Shown here: piece by piece, positions 1 to 6,696 of the stretch
How positions within the stretch are numbered: the first letter of the stretch is position 1
Layout of the letters: each line of letters begins with the position of its first letter
Origin: Verrucomicrobiota bacterium
GTDB lineage: Bacteria > Verrucomicrobiota > Verrucomicrobiia > Limisphaerales > SIBE01
Length of the DNA stretch: 45,772 nt
Assembly (NCBI GenBank): GCA_027623095.1
Contig: JAQBVM010000012.1
Coordinates: forward strand, 1 to 45,772
Direction of reading: 5' to 3'
Program-made: the position numbers and the translations under genes
Notes under the pieces: model-generated
Told to the model about the DNA's origin: nothing
Database searches by the model: none
Seen by the model: the letters and a program-made list of their open reading frames with translations, nothing else

Positions 1-3000
1 CAATGCTTCTTTCGCCGCCAGGAAAAGATTATGCCGAACTGTGACGTCGAGCGATTCGGTCGGAATCGTTTCGGGATACACAAGCCGCAGACTGACTTGA
101 GACGGCTCCAAGAGTTCGTTCGCATACTGGCCCAAATAATCCGCCAATTGCGCGAGAGTTTCCTTGTCCGGTTGCACGGCCCACACGATTTGATCGAGGC
201 TTCTCTCGGCATCACGGACTAGCCGGTGAATCTCGTCTAAGGACTCCAAATCTCCGTTTGACCCGGGAGGCTGCCGCTTTGCGAGATCACACCGCATTCC
301 CAGCAGGCTGAGCTGCGAACCCAGTTCATCGTGCATGTCCCGCGCGATCCGCTCCCGTTCTTCGGCGACTGCCCTGAATCGCTTCAATTGCTCGGTTTTC
401 TTTAGCCGTGCAACCCGGCGCAAATAGACCGCCGGTCCGGAACCGAAAACAACGAGCAAGGCGGCGCATCGGAACCACCAAATTTCATAGAGGTGTGGCG
501 CAATGACGAATCCGAAAGCCGCTCCCGCAGTATTCCAGACTCCATGATGGTTGCCTGCAATGACCTGAAAGCGATAGGAGCCCGGTCGAAGATTCGTGTA
601 GTGCGCGATGCGCTGGTTTCCCGCCTCGCGCCATTCACTGTCATGCCCATCCAGCTTATACTTGAACCGGAGGTCTCGCGGGGCGGTAAAAGTCGGCGCC
701 GTATATTGAATCTCCAGCGAGCCGCCACTGCCGGGCGGGAATGTTACTGTTTCGCTTCTCGACAGTTCGACCCGGTGTTTCCCATCAAGTTCCGACAGCA
801 ACTGACTCGTATCAGAGGCCACGCCGTCAAACACGACTTCGCCATTCACTCGAATCTGCTCGATATAAACCGAAGGAGGCGCTTCGGTCGGACATGTTTC
901 TCGAGGATCAATAACAACAACGCCTTTGGTCGTGGGAAACCAAAGGCGACCGTCACGCGTCTTGATTGCGCCGGGTTGATTCTTGCCTGCGTTGACTTCG
1001 CTGCTGTGAAGACCGTCGGATTCATTGTATCCCACACATTGAACAGTCGAAGTCTTTCCCTCAGCGACCGCGTTCAATTCCTTCTTGGCCACTCGAAAAA
1101 TGCCGCGAAGGGAACCCATCCACAATTGGCCAAAGTCATCTTCGACGATCTGGTTGATCGTATTGTGGAACAGCCCGTTTTCGGTGGTGAAGGAAACGAT
1201 TTTGAATTCGGGCAAGGATCCATCAGGATCATTCAAATCTAGCCGGTTTAGCCCGCCAAGCGTGCCAATCCACAGAATTCCATCAGCGTCGAGATGAAGC
1301 GCCGAAACACGGTTGTCACACAGACCATCCGAGGCGGTCAGTGTAACGGTCTCTGCCACTCTCGTTGTTCCGATCTGAAGATCGCTTTCCAGGGGTGCCT
1401 CCACAACACTTTGGCCGGCATCAGAACCTTGCCCTCCCATCTGGGTTGGGCTGTGCTGCTGCGCAGCCCTAATATCAGGGCGGCGCGGCAACGCCACCCC
1501 ACCAGATTGGTCAGCAGGTTCATGGGCCGGGCTCTCTCCTTCCTTAATTTCGCGCGTGATGATGCGAAACTGCGGTTGGGAGACGCCGCTTGCGGTCGTA
1601 GGCCGAGCTTCTGGACTTGATGGAATGTTAGCGCCCGCTCCCGGTTCTTTCGGAGGTGTCCATCGGCAAAGACCTCCACCAAAGGTCCCGATCCATAGAG
1701 CGCCGGTCTTGTCTTCCGCAATCGCGCGAATGTCATCCGCCGGAATCCCATCGTCAGTTGTGTAACGCGACCACCGCTCATCGCGCCAGCGGTAGAGTCC
1801 GAACTGGGTACCCGCCCAGATTTCCCCGGAACGGCCCTCAAGAATCACACGAACGACATTCTCCAACGCATTAATACCGATCCACAGAACCTCGGATGAG
1901 TCTTCATACAACACCCTTGCAGCGCCTTCCGTGGTCCGATCAAATTCTATCGAATTAAAACTCTCGAATACCGCATCTCCCTTCCGTATGGAAATGATTC
2001 GATTCGTCGATTCGATCGCTTGACCCTCGGTGACATCTCCCGTCCCGACCGATTGCGCCGCCGGATGAGGGCGATCTGAAATCTCCCGAACTGGTGCGAC
2101 CAACCCTGAGGCAATCTTCTCACCCAGTAGCTGCGATTCCGGAAGATAGCTAATCCCCCACTCCGTTCCAATCCAGATGCTTCCATCACGCCGTTCGCAA
2201 ATTGACCAGACGTTGTCATCCTTTAGACCATCCGCAATCGTGTAACTCTGAAAACGTCGCGGACGCAACAGAATCAAACCACTCGTTTCAGTGCCAACCC
2301 AAATCGTGCCTTCAACGTCTTCAAACATGCAGGACACGCGATCATCCGGGAGAACGATGCCTCTTGGATGCCCGGAAACACTGCCATCCTCCCAATGGAT
2401 CAATCCGATTCCGTCAACAGCCACCCACATTGTTCGAGATCTGTCGGTGAAAATATTGGAGACGGTGCCAGGGCGAAACACCTGGGTTTGTATGGAAGCA
2501 TTCCACAATGGATCATCTTTCTTCCATAGGAACCCTCCTCGAATCCACAGATTTCCCTTTGAATCATCCGCAAGTTGCTTGGAAAAGTTGGTTAGGTTCT
2601 CCGATAAATCCTCATCTGTCAGGGATCCGGTGCGAATATCCCATTTCTGCAATCCATTGACGCTCGCAATCCAGACAAGGCCATTTTGATCTTCGAAAAA
2701 ATCGTTCGTCGCCTCATCGACTCGCATCTGGAAAGGCCCTCGAGGAGAAAAGCGCTTGAATTCCCCGTCAAAGAATCGAACCGGCCCAAGTTCCGTCCCA
2801 ATCCAAACTTCACCCATAGTGGTTCCGAGGAGTGCTGTGATGTTATCCGCCCACAGCGAATCTTGGGTCGTGTAACACATCCAGTCCTCGTTGTGTTTTC
2901 TCAGAAGGCCCTTTGATGTTCCAACCCAAAGACCACCATTCCCGTCCTCTGCAAGCGCCGTACACTCATTGCGCGGAAAGGCCAGCGTGTTACTCATATC

Positions 3001-3267
3001 GAAAATTTTAAACCGAACCCCGTCGAATCTTGCCAAGCCAATTCCAGTGGCGATCCACAAAAAGCCATCCTTTGTCTGATGTATTGCCCGAATCGAATTG
3101 CTCGGCAGTCCGTCTTCCCGGGTCCAGATCCGCTGTTTGTATTCACGTGGCGTCTCCCCCAGAATCTGCGCCTGAACCACTCCAGCGACCAATAACAACA
3201 ATAGAATCAGGGTCGCGAATTGACTAGAGGACCGGGCCGCGCGACACAGTTCTCTGAAGAAAGGCAT
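1..3267 (-). CDS. Propeller-type sensor histidine kinase, 3' end outside the window
   Basis: This is a membrane sensor kinase that probably senses an extracytoplasmic signal and phosphorylates a response regulator. The frame is open from ATG 3267 to base 1, giving 1089 visible residues. Residues 1-35 form a signal peptide with an LLLLLLVAG core. A long series of two-component-regulator propeller repeats follows, up to about residue 800, with blade motifs such as LWIGTF, IWAGTQF, IWIGTE and LWMGS. A Y_Y_Y domain lies at about 850-900 (RFKYKLDGHDSEW). A membrane segment is at about 921-947. A HisKA_3 (NarL-partner type) dimerisation domain carries RERIARDMHDELGS, with the phospho-acceptor His979. 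The last visible residues, HNLFLAAKEAL, match the start of the ATPase domain, which lies outside the window. I translated selected stretches of the frame, including 1321-2340 continuously, and found no stop. A palindromic repeat is translated in frame at about residues 588-609. No cognate regulator is visible. No clear Shine-Dalgarno site precedes the start. Confidence 0.93.
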   Translation of the reverse strand, partial: MPFFRELCRAARSSSQFATLILLLLLVAGVVQAQILGETPREYKQRIWTREDGLPSNSIRAIHQTKDGFLWIATGIGLARFDGVRFKIFDMSNTLAFPRNECTALAEDGNGGLWVGTSKGLLRKHNEDWMCYTTQDSLWADNITALLGTTMGEVWIGTELGPVRFFDGEFKRFSPRGPFQMRVDEATNDFFEDQNGLVWIASVNGLQKWDIRTGSLTDEDLSENLTNFSKQLADDSKGNLWIRGGFLWKKDDPLWNASIQTQVFRPGTVSNIFTDRSRTMWVAVDGIGLIHWEDGSVSGHPRGIVLPDDRVSCMFEDVEGTIWVGTETSGLILLRPRRFQSYTIADGLKDDNVWSICERRDGSIWIGTEWGISYLPESQLLGEKIASGLVAPVREISDRPHPAAQSVGTGDVTEGQAIESTNRIISIRKGDAVFESFNSIEFDRTTEGAARVLYEDSSEVLWIGINALENVVRVILEGRSGEIWAGTQFGLYRWRDERWSRYTTDDGIPADDIRAIAEDKTGALWIGTFGGGLCRWTPPKEPGAGANIPSSPEARPTTASGVSQPQFRIITREIKEGESPAHEPADQSGGVALPRRPDIRAAQQHSPTQMGGQGSDAGQSVVEAPLESDLQIGTTRVAETVTLTASDGLCDNRVSALHLDADGILWIGTLGGLNRLDLNDPDGSLPEFKIVSFTTENGLFHNTINQIVEDDFGQLWMGSLRGIFRVAKKELNAVAEGKTSTVQCVGYNESDGLHSSEVNAGKNQPGAIKTRDGRLWFPTTKGVVVIDPRETCPTEAPPSVYIEQIRVNGEVVFDGVASDTSQLLSELDGKHRVELSRSETVTFPPGSGGSLEIQYTAPTFTAPRDLRFKYKLDGHDSEWREAGNQRIAHYTNLRPGSYRFQVIAGNHHGVWNTAGAAFGFVIAPHLYEIWWFRCAALLVVFGSGPAVYLRRVARLKKTEQLKRFRAVAEERERIARDMHDELGSQLSLLGMRCDLAKRQPPGSNGDLESLDEIHRLVRDAERSLDQIVWAVQPDKETLAQLADYLGQYANELLEPSQVSLRLVYPETIPTESLDVTVRHNLFLAAKEAL
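1441..1505. repeat. Palindromic element inside the kinase reading frame
   Basis: This 65-bp imperfect palindrome is centred on TAATATCA. The left arm begins CTGGGTTGGGCTGTGCTGCT. The reverse complement of the right arm begins CTGGTGGGGTGGCGTTGCCG. By eye the two arms agree at roughly 70% of positions over about 34 nt. The element lies in the minus-strand kinase gene, in a proline-, alanine- and glutamine-rich linker between two propeller blades, and is read through in frame as GVALPRRPDIRAAQQHSPTQ. It resembles REP-like extragenic palindromes but sits in coding sequence. Confidence 0.6.
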
Positions 3268-3351
3268 GGGCGGACTCTGCAAGAATCCACCTCAACATGC
3301 AAGTTGAGGCTCGGATATCGCGGATCAATGGGCGCATCCGACGATGACTCA

Positions 3352-3475
3352 TCCCGAGCCCCCACTGCCGTTGAATTAAGCCTGTAGTCGCTGGACATTC
3401 AACGGCCTCTTGATCTTGATCAAGAGCAAGCAGGGGGTCGGATGTGCTTAATTTAACGGCAGTGTCCCGAGCCCC
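3352..3475. mobile_element. MITE-like element with target site duplication
   Basis: A 102-bp core (3363-3464) is bounded by 19-bp terminal inverted repeats with one mismatch: CACTGCCGTTGAATTAAGC at 3363-3381 and GCTTAATTTAACGGCAGTG at 3446-3464. It is flanked by a perfect 11-bp direct repeat, TCCCGAGCCCC, at 3352-3362 and 3465-3475, which is the expected scar of transposition. The core has no room for a transposase. It contains a hairpin at 3407-3426 with arms CTCTTGATC and GATCAAGAG and a 2-nt loop. The terminal TGCCG and TTAAG motifs and an 11-bp duplication recall the IS4 family, so I infer a non-autonomous IS4-type derivative. It sits in the 266-bp divergent spacer between the kinase gene and purB and could affect promoters there. 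Confidence 0.85.
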
Positions 3476-3533
3476 AGGGTCCAACGTGGCACGTTTTGCT
3501 TTCAATTTCCCCTCCCCCTCTTAAATTCCACGC

Positions 3534-4847
3534 ATGATTCTGCGATACTCGCTCCCGGCTATGCGGGAGGTTTGGACCGAGCAACGAAAACTTGAGATTT
3601 GGCTGCAAATTGAATTGCTCGCCTCGGAAGTCCTTTCAAAGCATGGAATTGTGCCGAAAAAGGATTTTCTGCAAATGCGGAAAAACGCGGCGTTCGATCT
3701 GAACCGATGCAAGGAACTTGAAAGAGTCCTCAATCACGACGTCATCGCTTTTACGACTAACGTGGCCGAGAATATCGGCGCGCCGGCAAGCCGCTGGCTG
3801 CATTTTGGCCTGACCAGCAGCGATGTCATCGATACTGCTTTCGCCGTTCAAATGGTCCAATCCGCGGATATTCTGATCGAAGATCTGAAAGCGCTGCGCA
3901 AAACCGCAGCCTCAAAGGCACGGAAACATCAGCTCACTCCGATGATCGGACGCAGCCACGGGATACACGCGGAACCGACGACGTTCGGGATGAAAATGGC
4001 CTTGATGTACGATGAGTTCGGCCGTGCGCTGAGGAGGCTTGAATCGGCCCGATTCTCCGTCGCGGTTGGAAAGCTTTCGGGAGCTGTCGGAACCAATGCC
4101 CACATTTCTCCCTCCATCGAAAACGAGGTTTGCCGGAAACTCGGACTGCGGGCAGCGCCTATCGCGACGCAGGTGATCCAGCGAGACCTGCACGCTGAGT
4201 TCATCACGACACTGGCGTTGACCGGAGCCAGCGTTGAACGATGGGCGACAGAGTTTCGGCATCTCCAGCGCACCGAAGTCTTGGAGGCTGAAGAGTTCTT
4301 TGCCAAAGGACAAAAGGGCTCCAGCGCCATGCCGCATAAACGAAATCCGATCACGGGCGAACGACTCACGGGATTGGCCCGGGTGCTCCGCGGAAACGCG
4401 GTCGCGGCTATGGAAAACATCGCACTGTGGCACGAACGCGATATCAGCCACAGCTCGGTGGAACGTGTGATTTTCCCCGATTCCTGCACACTGCTCGACT
4501 ACATGCTTGTGACGCTCGACAAGCTTGTGGAAGGATTGATCGTCTATCCCGAAAACATGAAGCGGAACCTGTCTCTTTCGCTCGGCCTTTGGAATTCCCA
4601 ATCCGTACTTCTCGCCCTCATCAAGAAAGGACTAACGCGGGAGGACGCCTATGAACTCGTGCAACGGAACGCGATGCAAACGTGGGAGGCGAAGCACGCG
4701 GGAAATCCGGACGCGGACTTCAAATACCAGCTTCTCCAGGATCCCGAGGTTGCAAAGCATCTGTCGAAGCGTGAACTCGATCGATTGTGCACGCTGGATT
4801 TCCATCTGGCACAAGTGAAACAACGTTTCAAAAAACTCGGTCTTTGA
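3534..4847 (+). CDS. purB: Adenylosuccinate lyase
   Basis: This cytoplasmic enzyme of purine synthesis cleaves SAICAR to AICAR plus fumarate, and adenylosuccinate to AMP plus fumarate. The 437-residue length is normal for the Bacillus-type family (about 430). Visible family landmarks are the TSSDVIDTA region near residue 93, the GRSHGIHAEPTTFG segment near residue 140 that carries the catalytic histidine region, and the fumarase/aspartase signature GSSAMPHKRNP at about 262-272 with the mobile-loop serine. The start ATG at 3534 gives the typical N-terminus (RYSLPAMREVW), but no strong ribosome binding site precedes it. It is followed after 12 bp by a short-chain dehydrogenase on the same strand, so the two are probably co-transcribed. 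The MITE at 3352-3475 lies just upstream and may separate the gene from its original promoter. Confidence 0.97.
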   Translation: MILRYSLPAMREVWTEQRKLEIWLQIELLASEVLSKHGIVPKKDFLQMRKNAAFDLNRCKELERVLNHDVIAFTTNVAENIGAPASRWLHFGLTSSDVIDTAFAVQMVQSADILIEDLKALRKTAASKARKHQLTPMIGRSHGIHAEPTTFGMKMALMYDEFGRALRRLESARFSVAVGKLSGAVGTNAHISPSIENEVCRKLGLRAAPIATQVIQRDLHAEFITTLALTGASVERWATEFRHLQRTEVLEAEEFFAKGQKGSSAMPHKRNPITGERLTGLARVLRGNAVAAMENIALWHERDISHSSVERVIFPDSCTLLDYMLVTLDKLVEGLIVYPENMKRNLSLSLGLWNSQSVLLALIKKGLTREDAYELVQRNAMQTWEAKHAGNPDADFKYQLLQDPEVAKHLSKRELDRLCTLDFHLAQVKQRFKKLGL

Positions 4848-4859
4848 AGCCATCCGCGC

Positions 4860-5705
4860 GTGTTCAAGCAATCCGTGACAAACCACCCTCGCCTGAATGG
4901 AAAAGTGATCGTGGTGATTGGCGGCACCACCGGCATCGGTTTGTCGGCAGGCAAAGCCTTTCTCGATGCCGGGGCGCGAATCGTGGCGATCGGGCGAAAC
5001 ATCGTCAATGTGAAGGCCGCGCGGAGCGCTTTGGGTTCGAACGCGCGCGTTATGTCTGGAGACGCTTCGATGCCCGAAACCGCGCAATTGGCAATCAAAG
5101 AAGCATTGAATGAATTTGGGAGCTTTCATGGATTGTATCATGTTGCCGGTGGAAGCGGGAGACGCAAGGGCGACGGTCCGTTGCACGAAGTAACCGATGA
5201 GGGATGGAAATACACGATTGATCTGAACCTCACGTCGGTTTTCTATTCCAACCGCGCGGCGATTCGCCAGTTCCTCATTCAGAAGTCCGGAGGAAGCATA
5301 TTGAACCTGGGCTCGGTTCTGGGCTATTCACCCTCCTCTCACAATTTCGCGACACACACCTACGCCGCGGCAAAGGCCGCGATCATCGGTTTAACAAAAA
5401 CCGCCGCATCCTATTATGCGAAAGAGAACATCCGGGTGAATGTGCTCGCCCCGGCATTGGTCGAAACTCCTATGGCGCAACGGGCGGTCAATGACGAATC
5501 TATAATCGCGTACATTCGCACCAAACAACCCCTGGATGGAGGCCGCGTTGGACAGCCCCAAGATTTGGATTCCGCCGCCGTCTATTTCCTTTCGGACGAA
5601 TCACGGTTCGCGACTGGCCAAGTGCTCGCCGTGGATGGCGGCTGGAGCGTTAGCGAGGGACAATCCAACCCAACTGGACCCCCAGACCATCATATAGCGG
5701 AGTGA
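4860..5705 (+). CDS. SDR-family NAD(P)-dependent oxidoreductase
   Basis: A classical short-chain dehydrogenase of 281 residues with a GTG start. The Rossmann-fold nucleotide site is GGTTGIG at residues 21-27. An NAG-like segment (HVAGGSG) is at about 94-100. Asn123, Ser152 and the YxxxK pair Tyr168/Lys172 (in TYAAAKAAIIG) complete the catalytic set. The C-terminus has the family-typical GQVLAVDGGWSV. The substrate cannot be read from sequence; many relatives act on sugars, sugar acids or 3-oxoacyl groups. It starts 12 bp after purB, and its stop codon overlaps the GTGA at the alternative start of the ROK kinase. The link to a sugar kinase makes a sugar or polyol substrate a reasonable inference. 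The tail after the core (residues 265-281) is unrelated low-complexity sequence. Confidence 0.93.
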   Translation: MFKQSVTNHPRLNGKVIVVIGGTTGIGLSAGKAFLDAGARIVAIGRNIVNVKAARSALGSNARVMSGDASMPETAQLAIKEALNEFGSFHGLYHVAGGSGRRKGDGPLHEVTDEGWKYTIDLNLTSVFYSNRAAIRQFLIQKSGGSILNLGSVLGYSPSSHNFATHTYAAAKAAIIGLTKTAASYYAKENIRVNVLAPALVETPMAQRAVNDESIIAYIRTKQPLDGGRVGQPQDLDSAAVYFLSDESRFATGQVLAVDGGWSVSEGQSNPTGPPDHHIAE

Positions 5706-5746
5706 GTTTTCTTCCGCTGGGACACACCGGGTTCAATACTTTTGAT

Positions 5747-6634
5747 ATGGATGGGGCAATCGGCATCGACTTAGGCGGATCCAGTGTCAAAATCGTGGTG
5801 ATCACGGGAGCGGGTGAGACCCTTGAAAAGCTCAATGTTCCATTCGATGATTCTACCCACATGAATTGGGCGGACAAAATCCGCGAATCCCATTCCCACT
5901 TAAAAAGCAAATTCGAGTTGGGGGCGTGTTCCACCGGGGTTTCGGCACCGGGTTTGGCCAGTAATGACGGACGGTCCATCGCCTATATGCCGGGTCGTTT
6001 GAGCGGACTCGAAGGACTGAATTGGAGCGAGTTTTTGCATCTCTCAACTCCCGTGCCCGTCTTGAATGACGCGCACGCTGCTTTGCTCGGAGAGGCGTGG
6101 ATAGGCGCCGCGAAAGGATTCCAAAATGTTATCCTGCTCACACTCGGCACGGGAGTCGGCGGAGCCGCGATGGTGGATGGCAAGCTTCTGCGAGGAAGAA
6201 TCGGACGCGCCGGACATTTGGGACATGTTTCCCTGGATCCAGAAGGCCCGCCCGACGTATGCGGAACCCCGGGAAGCTTGGAGGTGGCAATCGGGAATTG
6301 CACGATACAGCAACGGACAAACGGGCGGTTCCAGTCCACCCATGAATTGATTCGCGCGCATGAGGCCGGAGATTCCGAAGCGTCAGTCGTTTGGTTGAAA
6401 TCCGTTAAAGCTCTCGCCAGCGCGATCTGTTCATTTATTAACATTCTGGATCCCGAGGCGGTCATTGTCGGTGGAGGCATTGCTCGAGCGGGTGAAACAC
6501 TCTTTGCGCCTCTTGAGAAATTCCTGGACCCGATCGAATGGCGCCCCGGCGGGCATCGCGCAAAGATCCTTTCCGCACAACTTGGAGAATTTGCCGGTGC
6601 GATTGGCGCAGCGCGAAATGCGCTGAACGTATGA
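5747..6634 (+). CDS. ROK-family sugar kinase (glucokinase-like)
   Basis: ROK proteins phosphorylate glucose, fructose, N-acetyl-sugars or similar, or act as repressors. No DNA-binding domain is present here, so a kinase is favoured. The start is set at ATG 5747, which puts the phosphate-binding IGIDLGGSSVK at the N-terminus as usual (295 residues). A GTG at 5702 overlapping the upstream stop would add 15 atypical residues. Other landmarks are LNDAHAALLGEAW (catalytic Asp in the ND pair), LTLGTGVGGAAMVDGKLLRG and VIVGGGIARAG. The zinc-binding CxCGxxGCxE motif is degenerate: PDVCGTPGSLE keeps one cysteine, although the preceding GHLGH histidines remain. This suggests loss of structural zinc or a divergent specificity. 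It probably shares a transcript with purB and the dehydrogenase. Confidence 0.9.
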   Translation: MDGAIGIDLGGSSVKIVVITGAGETLEKLNVPFDDSTHMNWADKIRESHSHLKSKFELGACSTGVSAPGLASNDGRSIAYMPGRLSGLEGLNWSEFLHLSTPVPVLNDAHAALLGEAWIGAAKGFQNVILLTLGTGVGGAAMVDGKLLRGRIGRAGHLGHVSLDPEGPPDVCGTPGSLEVAIGNCTIQQRTNGRFQSTHELIRAHEAGDSEASVVWLKSVKALASAICSFINILDPEAVIVGGGIARAGETLFAPLEKFLDPIEWRPGGHRAKILSAQLGEFAGAIGAARNALNV

Positions 6635-6696
6635 GAGTTCACGCAAGCGCCATGTCCGATTTTCATTGGACCCGCCTGGCCCACCGGCTAGGTGCG

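Noticed and set aside
493-1242. 249-codon plus-strand open frame
   Set aside because: It lies entirely opposite the sensor kinase, whose translation gives clear Y_Y_Y and propeller motifs; the plus-strand translation has no recognisable domain.
1338-1841. Possible frameshift in the kinase suggested by a long minus-strand frame in another phase
   Set aside because: Codon-by-codon translation in the kinase phase across 1321-1860 shows no stop and keeps blade motifs on both sides. The other phase is open only because of the composition of the linker and palindrome.
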